Positions 8,835-18,775 of a stretch of 64,000 nt of DNA are shown piece after piece. Numbering within the stretch: position 1 is the first letter of the stretch; each line of letters starts with the position of its first letter. The stretch comes from Bradyrhizobium sp. 186. Its GTDB lineage: Bacteria > Pseudomonadota > Alphaproteobacteria > Rhizobiales > Xanthobacteraceae. A model generated the notes under the pieces. The model had not been told where the DNA came from and ran no database searches. It saw only the letters and a program-made list of their open reading frames with translations. The stretch is from positions 4,278,001-4,342,000 of the forward strand of contig NZ_CP082164.1 of the NCBI RefSeq assembly GCF_023101685.1, in the 5' to 3' direction. Both the position numbers and the translations under genes were made by a program.

Positions 8835-10034
8835 ATGGCTGGTCCGCTGAGCGGCGTTCGTGTCCTCGATTTGACCGGCGTGGTGTCGGGCCCATTTGCG
8901 ACCATGTTTCTGGCGGATCAGGGCGCCGACGTACTCAAGATCGAGCCGATCGGCGGCGACATCACCCGCCGCAGCCGGGCCACCATCGACAAGGACGGCG
9001 AGTTCTCCGCGCTGTTCATCTCGTCAAACCGCGGCAAGCGTTCGCTCTCGATCGACGTCAAGAGCACGGCCGGGGGCGAGGTGCTGGCCAAACTGGTCGC
9101 GCAAGCCGATGTGCTGGTGCAGAACTTCCGGCCCGGCACCATGGAGCGCCTCGGTCTCGGTGTCGAAGAACTGCGCCGGCGGCATCCGCGCCTGATCTAC
9201 GTCTCGATCAGCGGCGTCGGCGAGACCGGACCGTATGTGAAGAAGCGCGTCTACGATCCGATCATTCAGGGCCTGTCGGGCTTTGCCGATATCCAGTCGC
9301 AGCCGGTCACCAATCGCCCGCAGATGATCCGCACCATTGTATGCGACAAGACGACTGCCGTGTTCACGGCGCAGGCGGTGGCGGCAGCGCTCTATGCGCG
9401 TGAGAAAACCGGGCAGGGGGATCATATCCAGGTCGCGATGCTGGATGCCATGATTTCCTACCTCTGGCCGGAAGGCATGATGCAATACACGGTGGTCGGA
9501 GCCGAGGCCGGCGCCGCCGATCCCAATGACCGGCCGGATCTCGTGTTCAAGACCAGCGACGGCTACATCACGGCCGGCACCATCTCCGATTCCGAATGGC
9601 ATGGCTTCTGTCGCGCGTCCGGCGATCCCGAGCTTGCCAAGGATCCCCGCTTTGCGACCCCGTCAGCGCGTTCGGTCAACGCCACGGCGCGCATCAACAA
9701 GATGGCGGAGTATATAGGCCAACACACGACCGCAGAATGGCTGGAGCGTCTGGACGCTGCGGATGTCCCTTGCGCGCCCATCCTGCGGCGCGGCGAAATC
9801 GTTCACAATGAACAGGTGGTGGCGCGCGGGATCATCGCGGAATTCGATCAGCCGAAGGTCGGCCGGGTGCGGCAGCCGAAGCCCGCGGCTCGCTTCGAGG
9901 TCAACCAGGCTGCGATCGGCGGACCGGCCCCTCGCGTCGGCGAGCACTCGCGCGAGGTGCTGCGCGAGCTGGGTTACGATGATGGCGCGATCGACGACAT
10001 GGTCGCCGCGCACGCGTTGCGCGTGGCCGTGTAG
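8835..10034 (+). CDS. CaiB/BaiF-type (family III) CoA transferase
   Basis: A 399-residue protein with the family III start (GPLSGVRVLDLTGVVSGPFA), the ADVLKIEPIGGD strand and NRGKRSLSID. Later come LVQNFRPGTMERLGLG and the conserved GVGETGPY loop. These enzymes move CoA between carboxylic acids through an Asp-bound anhydride; the usual Asp lies in the D-K-T-T-A segment near residue 172. GAGGGAGAG precedes the ATG. It sits in the same direction as the isomerase gene and gives the locus a second, ATP-free way to make CoA thioesters, or to move CoA from product to substrate. Confidence 0.92.
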   Translation: MAGPLSGVRVLDLTGVVSGPFATMFLADQGADVLKIEPIGGDITRRSRATIDKDGEFSALFISSNRGKRSLSIDVKSTAGGEVLAKLVAQADVLVQNFRPGTMERLGLGVEELRRRHPRLIYVSISGVGETGPYVKKRVYDPIIQGLSGFADIQSQPVTNRPQMIRTIVCDKTTAVFTAQAVAAALYAREKTGQGDHIQVAMLDAMISYLWPEGMMQYTVVGAEAGAADPNDRPDLVFKTSDGYITAGTISDSEWHGFCRASGDPELAKDPRFATPSARSVNATARINKMAEYIGQHTTAEWLERLDAADVPCAPILRRGEIVHNEQVVARGIIAEFDQPKVGRVRQPKPAARFEVNQAAIGGPAPRVGEHSREVLRELGYDDGAIDDMVAAHALRVAV

Positions 10035-10066
10035 GCCGAAGCGCTCGCGCCACCGGCGATCGGCTC

Positions 10067-10744
10067 TCAAGCGTTGGCAGGCATCGGTGTAATCGGTGCT
10101 AGCGGAACATTCGCCGCAACCGCGTGCTGGTAAGCCTCCCGACTTCGCATACGGTCAAGATATGGCTTCGCATTGTCGCAAATGCCGACACCGTATGCGA
10201 CCGCCCAGTCGAGGCACGTCGTCAGCAGAATATCGGCGCTGCTGAAGCGGTCGCCCATGAGGAACTGTCGGCCGTCACCCAATGCGACTTCCACATGGCG
10301 CAACTGCGCACGAAAATATTCCGCGGCTTGAGCTACGACCTCTGGCGCAACGCCGTAAATCGGGCCGAGCGCATCGGCGCTGTGACGGCGCATCACGTAC
10401 AGGCTCGTGGAGTCGAGCTCGGTGACGATAAAGAAGCACCATTCCAGCCACGCCGCATAGTCGCGGGTGGATTCCGGGATCAATGCACGCTCCGGAGTGG
10501 AGTACATGCGCGACAAATATGCGACGATCGCGGCACTTTCGCCGATGCAGAAGTCGTCGTCCTGCAGCAGCGGAATCTTCTGGCGCGGATTGAGCCTGGT
10601 ATATTCGGCGGTCTTGGTCTCACCCGTCCGCGGGCCGATCGGTTTGATCTTGTAAGTCAGGCCCAGCTCGTGCATCGCCCAGTGTGGTCGAACGGTGCGG
10701 CTTGTCCCGACTCCCCACAGGGTGAGGTCCGGATTGTCGCTCAT
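10067..10744 (-). CDS. Glutathione S-transferase
   Basis: A 225-residue cytosolic GST-fold protein. The N-terminal thioredoxin-like domain has LTLWGVGTSRTVRPHWAMHELG, followed by the cis-Pro loop (NPRQKIPLL) and the glutathione-binding ESAAIVAYL. The all-helical C-terminal domain has the N-capping FSSADILLTTCLDW. It is co-oriented with the SDR at 10746-11489, whose stop lies 1 base upstream of its start, so the two form an operon. Its job may be glutathione conjugation or glutathione-dependent isomerisation of a catabolic intermediate. Confidence 0.9.
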   Translation of the reverse strand: MSDNPDLTLWGVGTSRTVRPHWAMHELGLTYKIKPIGPRTGETKTAEYTRLNPRQKIPLLQDDDFCIGESAAIVAYLSRMYSTPERALIPESTRDYAAWLEWCFFIVTELDSTSLYVMRRHSADALGPIYGVAPEVVAQAAEYFRAQLRHVEVALGDGRQFLMGDRFSSADILLTTCLDWAVAYGVGICDNAKPYLDRMRSREAYQHAVAANVPLAPITPMPANA

Positions 10745-10745
10745 G

Positions 10746-11489
10746 TCACCATTTCTCTACAGCGGGGCGAAGATCGAGTTCATGGGTCCAGCCGTCGCGG
10801 CTTTGCTGATGGGCAAACCAATACGCTTCGGCAATCGAGGAGGTCTTGGTCAGGCTGTCGGGAGGGATCTCGCTTGCCTCGATCCCCTTGGCCGCTTTCA
10901 TGCGCTGATGAATGGCTTCGCTATCGACGCCGGCGTCGATGACAAGATGGACGACATGAATATTCTTGGGCCCGAGCTCGCGTGCCATGGCCTGGGCCAG
11001 CGCGCGAAGACCGAATTTTGCCGATGAAAACGCGGCAAACCCCTTGCCACCGCGAATGCTTGCGGTCGCACCCGTAAAGAAGATGGTGCCGCGTCCGCGC
11101 GGCAGCATGACGCGCGTGGCTTCGCGTCCGACCAGGAATCCGGCGTAGCAGGCCAGCTCCCAGGCCTTGAAGAACAGCTTCTCCGTGGTCTCCAGCAGGG
11201 GCATGTTGACGTTCGATCCGGCATTGAAAAGACAGATATCGATCGGCCCGATCTCGCGTTCGACGTCCGCAAACAGCTTTTGGACGTCCGCTTCCTGGCG
11301 GGCGTCGACGCTGAAGGCGTGGATGCTCTGGCCTTTAGCCCTGAGCTCATCGACAAGTACCTGGGATTTGGCCGCATCGCGTCTGCAGATGCAAACAGTG
11401 TAGCCGCCGCTGGCAAACCGCCGCGCAACGGCAGCGCCGATGGCATCACCCGCGCCCACCAGTATCGCGACCCCGCGACTTTCTCCCAT
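10746..11489 (-). CDS. Short-chain dehydrogenase/reductase (paralogue of the SDR at 11995)
   Basis: A 247-residue SDR with a divergent glycine-rich loop (VGAGDAIGAAVARRF, rather than TGxxxGIG). FNAGSNVN stands in for NNAG, and FSSAKFGLRALAQAM stands where the Y-x-x-x-K motif normally is: the Tyr is replaced by Phe while Lys is kept. The first ATG (11504) overlaps the ribosome site of the second, so I start at 11489, which has GGGAGGAG upstream. The end (GPKNIHVVHLVIDAGVDSEA) closely matches the divergent SDR at 11995-12732, so the two arose by duplication. The missing catalytic Tyr suggests a non-classical SDR activity. Confidence 0.85.
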   Translation of the reverse strand: MGESRGVAILVGAGDAIGAAVARRFASGGYTVCICRRDAAKSQVLVDELRAKGQSIHAFSVDARQEADVQKLFADVEREIGPIDICLFNAGSNVNMPLLETTEKLFFKAWELACYAGFLVGREATRVMLPRGRGTIFFTGATASIRGGKGFAAFSSAKFGLRALAQAMARELGPKNIHVVHLVIDAGVDSEAIHQRMKAAKGIEASEIPPDSLTKTSSIAEAYWFAHQQSRDGWTHELDLRPAVEKW

Positions 11490-11994
11490 GCTCGCTCCTC
11501 CCATAAGTTCTTATTTGATACGATATGGGTATCGGTTGAAAGTCGTGTTGTAACGGAGTTCTCTGGAGCGCTGGAATATGGCAGCGAACTTGCCATTTCC
11601 CGTTCTGCAGTGGACATGAAATAGAGATTGACGAGTTCTAAAAAAGAACGCATGGTTCGGGCGAGGCGCAATGTTGAAAAGCGCCAATGTTCTTCAGGCG
11701 GGAGGCGGTTGGTCGTGGCGAAACTGTCGCAAGCGCTTGGTCTCAGTGAGATTGCTTTGGGGTTGCCGAGCTGCATCGATCAATCGACGGGCCGCCAGCT
11801 TACCAAAGCTCCGAATCGAACCATGCCGGCCGAGGACTGCGCCTCCGGCCATGGTAATTTCGGTCAGTGCGCTGGCGAGGTGAGAGCGGGCGACCACGTC
11901 GCCATCGGTCGCGAAAATTGCGTTGCGCTCCGCGTTCCAGGGCCGACAGAACAGCTTCGCACATAGCGAGCCTAACTTAACCGGGAGAAGACCC
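11490..11994. other. Divergent control region between the two SDR operons
   Basis: About 500 bases separate the divergent SDR genes. The promoter and palindrome sit at 11628-11649, roughly 345 bases upstream of the plus-strand SDR start. The intervening leader has no recognisable gene. A 112-codon plus-strand frame running from the -35 box itself (11628-11966) has no family resemblance I can see. Confidence 0.5.
11628..11649 (+). promoter_or_regulatory. GTTC-N7-GAAC palindrome with -35 box, catabolic operon 3
   Basis: TTGACG (11628-11633) is followed by GTTC-TAAAAAA-GAAC (11635-11649), the same arrangement and spacing as at 4075. The -10 is poor (CATGGTT region). Because the palindrome is symmetric and lies between divergent genes, it could also influence the minus-strand SDR-GST unit. 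Confidence 0.55.
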
Positions 11995-12732
11995 TTGAAA
12001 AAAAGAAATGCAACTGTCGCCGTGATCGGCGCTGGCGATTTCATCGGCGGCGAGATCGCCAAGAAGTTTGCCTCCGAGGGCTTTACCGTCTTCGCCGGCC
12101 GCCGTAACGGCGACAAGCTGGCGCCGCTGGTCAAAGAGATCGAGGCCGCCGGCGGCGAGATCCACGCCCGGTCGCTCGACGCGCGCAAAGAGGAGGAGAT
12201 CATCTCCTTCCTGAATGACGCCGACCAGCACGCGCCGTTGGATGTCTGCATCTTCAACATCGGTGCAAACGTCAACTTCCCGATTCTCGAAACGACCGAG
12301 CGCGTGTTCCGCAAGGTCTGGGAGATGGCCTGTTACTCCGGCTTCCTCGCCGGGCGCGAGGCAGCCCGGCTGATGCTGCCGCGCGGCCAAGGCAACATTT
12401 TCTTCACCGGTGCGACCGCGTCCTTGCGCGGCGGCAGCGGCTATGCCGCCTTTGCCAGCGCCAAATTCGGACTGCGCGCCGTGGCGCAGGCGATGGCGCG
12501 CGAACTGGGCCCGAAGAATATCCATGTCGCCCACCTCGTTATCGATTCGGGTGTCGACACCGAGTGGGTTCGGCAGCGGCGGCTGGAAGCGCTCGGGCCC
12601 AATGCACTTGACGATCCGGATCTGCTCATGCCGCCGGCCTCAGTCGCGACGTCATATTGGCAGCTGTACCAGCAGCCGAGGAGCGCCTGGACCTTCGAGC
12701 TGGAAATCCGCCCCTTCGGTGAGAAGTGGTAG
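11995..12732 (+). CDS. Short-chain dehydrogenase/reductase
   Basis: A 245-residue SDR that starts at TTG 11995 with GGGAGAAG just upstream; in-frame ATG 11923 lacks a site. The nucleotide loop is IGAGDFIGGEIAKKF, followed by FNIGANVN in place of NNAG. The active-site region is FASAKFGLRAVAQAM: the canonical Tyr is Phe and the Lys is present, exactly as in the paralogue at 10746. The C-terminus ends FELEIRPFGEKW. It is the first gene of a tight run with two acyl-CoA dehydrogenases, a thiolase and a flavoprotein, so its substrate is probably a CoA ester. Confidence 0.85.
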   Translation: MKKRNATVAVIGAGDFIGGEIAKKFASEGFTVFAGRRNGDKLAPLVKEIEAAGGEIHARSLDARKEEEIISFLNDADQHAPLDVCIFNIGANVNFPILETTERVFRKVWEMACYSGFLAGREAARLMLPRGQGNIFFTGATASLRGGSGYAAFASAKFGLRAVAQAMARELGPKNIHVAHLVIDSGVDTEWVRQRRLEALGPNALDDPDLLMPPASVATSYWQLYQQPRSAWTFELEIRPFGEKW

Positions 12733-12742
12733 GAAACGCACG

Positions 12743-13924
<1,182 letters not shown>

Positions 13925-13947
13925 CAACAGCGCAACAAGAGGATCGG

Positions 13948-15078
13948 ATGGATATCCAGTTCACGGAAGAGCAGGAACTGTTGCGCTCCAGCGTACAGCG
14001 CATGCTACGCGACCAGTACAGTTTCGAGGCGCGCCGCAAGATCGTTGCCAGCGAAGACGGCTGGAGCCGCAGGCAATGGGGGGCCTTTGCGGAGCTCGGT
14101 CTGCTTGTCGCGCCGTTCTCCGAGGAGAGCGGCGGACTTGGTGGCGGTTCGCTCTCCACCATGATCATTGCCCAGGAGTTCGGCCGTCACCTTGTCGTGG
14201 AACCGTTCGTGGAGACGGTCGTGCTGGCTGGCGGCCTGATTGAGCATGCAGGGACTGAAGAGCAGAAGCAGGCCTGCATCCCCGATATCATCGCCGGACA
14301 GAAGATCTGGGCGCTGGCCTGGACCGAAAAAGGTTCGCGCTTCGACCTCGCCAATGTCACGACCGCGGCGCGGCGCGACGGCAAGGACTACATACTCAGT
14401 GGCGAGAAGACCGCCGTCATCGCGGCGCCCTGGGCGGATTATCTCATCGTCTCCGCCCGCACCAAAGGCAAGTGCGATGATCGCGGCGGCGTCAGCTTGT
14501 TCGTCGTCGATACCCGCGCGGCCAATGTCGATCTGCGGAGCTTCAAGACCATCGATGGACGCCGCGCTGCGGAAATCACGTTCCGCGACGTGCGCGGCGA
14601 GTTGCTCGGCAGCGAGGGCGAGGGGGTCGCCCAGTTGGAAGCCTGCCGCGACCGGGCCATCGGCGCGCTCTGCGCCGAGGCGGTCGGCGCGATGGCCGAA
14701 TTGAACTCCGCAACGCTGGAATACTCCAAGGCCCGAAAGCAGTTCGGCGTCACCATTGGCAGCTTCCAGGTGCTGCAACACCGGATGGTCGACATGTTCA
14801 TCGCCCATCAGGAGGCGCTCTCGCTGATGCAGCATCTCAATCTGAGCCTCGGCACCGGCGAGAGCAGTATCTCGCGCCTCGCCTCCGGCGCCAAGTCGAA
14901 GGTCGGCTATGCCGGCAAGTTCATCGCCGACCAGGCGGTGCAGCTCCATGGCGGCATGGGCATGACCGACGAACTGAATGTCGGCCATTACTTCAAGCGA
15001 ATCTCCTCCATCAACATCCAGTTCGGCGATCCCGCTCACCACTTGCTGCGCTATGTGCAGCTCGACGCAGCTGCGTAA
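13948..15078 (+). CDS. Acyl-CoA dehydrogenase, PimD-like small subunit
   Basis: A 376-residue acyl-CoA dehydrogenase beginning [20 protein letters not shown], similar in style to pimeloyl-CoA dehydrogenase small subunits. The flavin-binding motif is altered ([16 protein letters not shown] instead of a full G-x-x-x-P-x-x-G-S-D). The C-terminal [20 protein letters not shown] is conserved. In heteromeric dehydrogenases of steroid and alicyclic-acid pathways one subunit has a degenerate FAD site, and this one fits that description. It sits between its partner and a thiolase. Confidence 0.9.
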   Translation: MDIQFTEEQELLRSSVQRMLRDQYSFEARRKIVASEDGWSRRQWGAFAELGLLVAPFSEESGGLGGGSLSTMIIAQEFGRHLVVEPFVETVVLAGGLIEHAGTEEQKQACIPDIIAGQKIWALAWTEKGSRFDLANVTTAARRDGKDYILSGEKTAVIAAPWADYLIVSARTKGKCDDRGGVSLFVVDTRAANVDLRSFKTIDGRRAAEITFRDVRGELLGSEGEGVAQLEACRDRAIGALCAEAVGAMAELNSATLEYSKARKQFGVTIGSFQVLQHRMVDMFIAHQEALSLMQHLNLSLGTGESSISRLASGAKSKVGYAGKFIADQAVQLHGGMGMTDELNVGHYFKRISSINIQFGDPAHHLLRYVQLDAAA

Positions 15079-15092
15079 CAAAAGAGGCAAGC

Positions 15093-16280
15093 ATGACGAC
15101 AGAGGCAGTTATCGTTTCCACCGCGCGCACCGGCGTCGGCAAGGCCTATCGCGGTGCGCTGAACAACACCGAGGGACCGACCATGGCCGGTCATGTGATG
15201 GCCGAAGCGGTCAGGCGCGCGGGCATTGAACCTGGCCAGGTTGAGGACGTGGTGATGGGTTGCGCGATGCAACAGGGCACCATGGTGATGAACGTCGCAC
15301 GCAAGGGGGCGATTCGTGCCGGCCTGCCGGTCACCGTCGCCGGGACCACGATCGATCGGCAGTGCGCGTCCGGCCTGCAGGCCATAGCCGTCGCGGCACG
15401 CTCCATCATGCTGGACGGCGTCGATATCGCGATTGGAGGCGGTATCGAATCGATCAGCCTAGTGCAGAACGAGCACATGAACAAATTCCACGCCGTCGAC
15501 GACGAACTGATGGCGATGAAGCCGGAAATGTACATGTCGATGCTCGACACCGCGGAGATCGTCGCCGAGCGTTACAAGATCGGCCGCGACCGGCAGGACG
15601 AATACAGCCTCGAATGTCAGCGCCGTATCGGAGCCGCGGTGCAGGCCGGCCGCTTCAATGACGAGATCGTCCCGATCACGACCAGGATGGCCGTCGTCAA
15701 CAAGGACACCAAGGAGGTCACCTATCAGCAGGTGACGCTGTCGAAGGATGAAGGTCCTCGCCCCGAGACCACGGCGGAAGGCCTCGCGAAGATCAAGCCG
15801 GTGTTCGAAGGCAAGACCATCACGGCGGGCAATGCCAGCCAGCTCTCGGACGGCGCATCGGCCTGCGTGATCATGAGCGACAAGATCGCCGCCAAGAAGG
15901 GCCTGAAGCCGCTCGGCATCTTCCGCGGCTTCGTCGCGGCCGGAGTCGAACCGGACGAAATGGGTATCGGCCCGGTCGCTGCGATCCCACGCCTTCTGAA
16001 GCGGCACGGTCTGAAGATCGACGACATCGATCTCTGGGAGCTGAATGAGGCCTATGCTGTCCAGGTGATCTACTGCCGCGACAAGCTCGGCATTGACCCG
16101 AACAAGCTGAACGTCAATGGCGGCTCGATCGCGATCGGCCATCCCTATGGCATGACGGGCGCCCGGCTTACGGGTCACATCCTGATCGAGGGGCGGCGGC
16201 GCAAGGCGAAGTACGGCGTGGTGACCATGTGTATCGGTGGCGGCATGGGCGCGGCGGGCCTGTTTGAAATCGTCAATTGA
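15093..16280 (+). CDS. Acyl-CoA thiolase (acetyl-CoA C-acyltransferase)
   Basis: A 395-residue thiolase. The nucleophilic Cys is in [13 protein letters not shown] (about residue 90). The second half has [30 protein letters not shown] with the catalytic His, and the C-terminal Cys in [16 protein letters not shown]. These residues are what a working degradative thiolase needs. It follows the dehydrogenase pair after 14 bases and precedes the flavoprotein after 21 bases. It would cleave a 3-oxoacyl-CoA made in the same operon; no hydratase gene is visible in the cluster. Confidence 0.95.
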   Translation: MTTEAVIVSTARTGVGKAYRGALNNTEGPTMAGHVMAEAVRRAGIEPGQVEDVVMGCAMQQGTMVMNVARKGAIRAGLPVTVAGTTIDRQCASGLQAIAVAARSIMLDGVDIAIGGGIESISLVQNEHMNKFHAVDDELMAMKPEMYMSMLDTAEIVAERYKIGRDRQDEYSLECQRRIGAAVQAGRFNDEIVPITTRMAVVNKDTKEVTYQQVTLSKDEGPRPETTAEGLAKIKPVFEGKTITAGNASQLSDGASACVIMSDKIAAKKGLKPLGIFRGFVAAGVEPDEMGIGPVAAIPRLLKRHGLKIDDIDLWELNEAYAVQVIYCRDKLGIDPNKLNVNGGSIAIGHPYGMTGARLTGHILIEGRRRKAKYGVVTMCIGGGMGAAGLFEIVN

Positions 16281-16301
16281 GCGGAAAGCGGAGAACCACA
16301 C

Positions 16302-17312
16302 GTGAAGACAGCAATCACTGAACTGTTCGGCATCCAGCATCCGATCATCCAGGGCGGCATGCATTATGTCGGCTTCGCCGAGCTGGCCGCGGCGGTGTCG
16401 AACGCCGGTGGTCTCGGCATCATCACCGGCCTCACTCAGCGGACGCCGGAATTGCTGGCGAAGGAAATCGCGCGCTGCCGCGACATGACCGACAAGCCGT
16501 TCGGTGTGAACCTGACCTTCTTGCCGAGCCTCACTGCGCCGCCCTATCCAGAATACATCGCCGCCATCAAGGAAGGCGGCGTCAAGGCCGTGGAGACCGC
16601 CGGCCGCAGCCCCGAGCAGTACATGCCCGCGCTGCAGGCGGCCGGCATCAAGGTGATCCACAAATGCACCTCGGTGCGGCATTCGCTGAAAGCCGAGAGA
16701 ATCGGCTGCGACGCCGTCAGCGTCGACGGCTTCGAATGCGGCGGCCATCCCGGCGAGGACGATATCCCGAACATGATCCTGCTGCCGCGCGCGGCGGATG
16801 AACTGAAGATCCCGTTCGTGGCCTCGGGTGGCATGGCGGATGCGCGGAGCCTCGTTGCCGCGCTGTCGATGGGCGCCGCCGGCATGAACATGGGCACCCG
16901 CTTCGTCGCAACCAAGGAAGCGCCCGTCCATGCCAACGTGAAGCAGGCTCTGGTCGAAGCCACCGAGCTCGACACGGTGCTGGTGATGCGTGCGCTGCGC
17001 AACACCGAGCGCGTGCTGAAGAACAAGGGCGTCGACCAGCTGCTCGAAGTCGAGCGCGAGAAGGGGGCGAGCCTGAAGATTGAGGACATCCATGAGCAGG
17101 TGGCGGGCGTCTACCCCAGGGTGATGGTCGATGGCGATATGGACGCCGGCGCCTGGAGCTGCGGCATGGTGGTCGGGCTGATCAACGATATCCCGACGGT
17201 GAAGGAGTTGATCGATCGCATCATGACGGAAGCCGAGCAGATCATCCGGCAGCGGCTGACCGGCTTCCTTGACGGCGCTGTCGCGAATGCGACCGCCCGC
17301 GCTGTTGCTTGA
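16302..17312 (+). CDS. Nitronate monooxygenase-like FMN enzyme
   Basis: A 336-residue TIM-barrel flavoprotein of the 2-nitropropane dioxygenase family, starting at GTG 16302. Visible motifs are GIQHPIIQGGMHYVG, SNAGGLGIITG, PFGVNLTFLP, GFECGGHPGED and VASGGMADARSL for FMN phosphate binding, then GTRFVATKE. True nitronate oxidation is only one activity of the family. Relatives next to thiolases and paired acyl-CoA dehydrogenases, such as IpdC of steroid ring degradation, act on cyclic CoA esters. The last position in a CoA-ester operon suggests the latter role here; this is inference. Confidence 0.88.
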   Translation: MKTAITELFGIQHPIIQGGMHYVGFAELAAAVSNAGGLGIITGLTQRTPELLAKEIARCRDMTDKPFGVNLTFLPSLTAPPYPEYIAAIKEGGVKAVETAGRSPEQYMPALQAAGIKVIHKCTSVRHSLKAERIGCDAVSVDGFECGGHPGEDDIPNMILLPRAADELKIPFVASGGMADARSLVAALSMGAAGMNMGTRFVATKEAPVHANVKQALVEATELDTVLVMRALRNTERVLKNKGVDQLLEVEREKGASLKIEDIHEQVAGVYPRVMVDGDMDAGAWSCGMVVGLINDIPTVKELIDRIMTEAEQIIRQRLTGFLDGAVANATARAVA

Positions 17313-17322
17313 AGAATATTGC

Positions 17323-17359
17323 GAGTGACCGCTTTACAGCGCGAGATCGGCAGTCACTC
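17323..17359 (+). terminator. Possible hairpin after the flavoprotein operon
   Basis: GAGTGAC (17323-17329) pairs with GTCACTC (17353-17359) across a 23-base loop, shortly after the stop at 17312. There is no following T-run, so intrinsic termination is uncertain. Confidence 0.3.
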
Positions 17360-17461
17360 ACCGCCCGTCCAGGTCGGGAATCGACCAGTTCTCGATCTGG
17401 GCGCTGAACGCGCCGGACCTGCCGTACCAAGCTCAGCTCATGGAGCGCGAGGAGGAAGAAA

Positions 17462-18364
17462 ATGGGATCTCCGATCTTAGTGACTGGTGCCGCAGGAACC
17501 GTTGGTCACGCCGTATGCGAGCTGTTGATCGGACGAGGATGCAAGGTGAGGGCGCTGGTCCGCACGGAGGATGCGCGATCGGCAAAACTTGCCGAACGCG
17601 GTGTTGAGGTTGTTGCCGGCGACCTTCTCGACCTGCACGCAATGCACCGTGCGGTCGAAGGTTGCGACCGAATTTACTTCGGTATGACCGTCTCGGCTCC
17701 ATATCTCGAGGCCACCATCAATACGGCGGCCGTCGCGAAGCATCACAACGTGAGCGCGTTCGTGAACATTTCGCAGATGACAGTGTCGCAGATGGGAATC
17801 AATTCGACCACGGACAGCCCGCAGCAGAAGATGCACTGGCTGGCGGAGCAGGCGCTGAACTGGTCCGGATTGCCCGTCGTGCACGTTCGCCCGACGTCAT
17901 TCCTGGATACCTTCTTCCTCAGATTGTCGATGCATTCGATCCGCGAGCATCAGCAAATTCGGCTCCCCTTCGGAGAGGGAAAGACTTCGCCGATCGCGAG
18001 TGAAGATGTTGCGCGGGTGATGGCCACGATCCTCGAAGCGCCAGCCGGGCACATTGGCAAGATATACGAACTGACGGGACCGCGGTCCCAGGATATGAAT
18101 GGCGTTGCCGAGGAGTTCTCCAGAGCTCTCGGACGCCCAATCACTTACGTGAACGTGCCTTGGGAACCTTGGCGCAAGCAGCTGGAGGCCAGCGGGATGC
18201 TAAATGAGCATGCACTCGCCCACCTCGCGACAATGGCGCTCCTCAAACAACAGAATCGGTATGACCGCTTGACGTCGGACGTGGAGAAGATCACCGGCAC
18301 GCCGCCGCTCAGCGTTTACGACTTTGTGCTGCGCCACGCCAAAACGTATACGGCGGGAAAGTAG
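17462..18364 (+). CDS. NmrA-like NAD(P)-binding protein
   Basis: A 300-residue atypical SDR with the Rossmann start ILVTGAAGTVGHAVCELL, the NmrA-like VRALVRTEDARSAKL, GDLLDLHAMHRAVEGCDRIY and an ISQMTVSQMG segment. It lacks a standard Y-x-x-x-K, as in NmrA/HSCARG redox sensors and NAD(P)H-quinone reductase-like QOR proteins. GAGGAGGAA precedes the ATG. It is co-oriented with the catabolic operon after a 149-base gap, and 11 bases before the small secreted protein. A sensory or quinone-reducing role is possible. Confidence 0.8.
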   Translation: MGSPILVTGAAGTVGHAVCELLIGRGCKVRALVRTEDARSAKLAERGVEVVAGDLLDLHAMHRAVEGCDRIYFGMTVSAPYLEATINTAAVAKHHNVSAFVNISQMTVSQMGINSTTDSPQQKMHWLAEQALNWSGLPVVHVRPTSFLDTFFLRLSMHSIREHQQIRLPFGEGKTSPIASEDVARVMATILEAPAGHIGKIYELTGPRSQDMNGVAEEFSRALGRPITYVNVPWEPWRKQLEASGMLNEHALAHLATMALLKQQNRYDRLTSDVEKITGTPPLSVYDFVLRHAKTYTAGK

Positions 18365-18378
18365 GAATACCTGCCGTG

Positions 18379-18717
18379 ATGCGTGCCGCGCTTTCGCTGG
18401 GTCTGATCATGCTGGCCACAGCCGCACCGGCGCGTGACGACGGGCGCTACGCCAACTCACCATTGAAATCATGGTTCGAGAGCCTTAGCAGCGAGTTCGG
18501 GCCATGCTGCTCGGATGCGGATGGATACGTCGTTGCCGATGTTGATTGGGAATCCGATCACGGCCACTATCGCGTGCGCATCGACGATGAGTGGGTGGTG
18601 GTGCCTGAGGGCGCCGTGATCACGGAGCCGAACAAGACCGAACGCGCCATGGTGTGGAAGCACTATATCGATGGCCACCCCCGGGTCCGTTGCTTCATGC
18701 CAGGCAGCATGATGTGA
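18379..18717 (+). CDS. Small secreted protein of unknown function
   Basis: A 112-residue protein with an N-terminal signal peptide (about residues 1-19, LGLIMLATAAPARD). The mature part has two adjacent cysteines (FGPCCSDADGY) and one near the end (VRCFMPGSM), and many acidic and aromatic residues. GTG 18376 directly before the ATG is an alternative start. I do not recognise a named family; similar short periplasmic proteins are common in rhizobial genomes. It lies between the NmrA-like and TetR genes. Confidence 0.6.
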   Translation: MRAALSLGLIMLATAAPARDDGRYANSPLKSWFESLSSEFGPCCSDADGYVVADVDWESDHGHYRVRIDDEWVVVPEGAVITEPNKTERAMVWKHYIDGHPRVRCFMPGSMM

Positions 18718-18775
18718 GCTGCTTCCCAAGGAAAAGGGCAGAAGAGGCGTCTGGCACATAACGGAACATTACATC

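Noticed and set aside
15459..17093. Long antisense open frame (544 codons) across thiolase and flavoprotein genes
   Set aside because: It spans two real genes on the other strand and shows only the biased composition of a GC-rich shadow frame.
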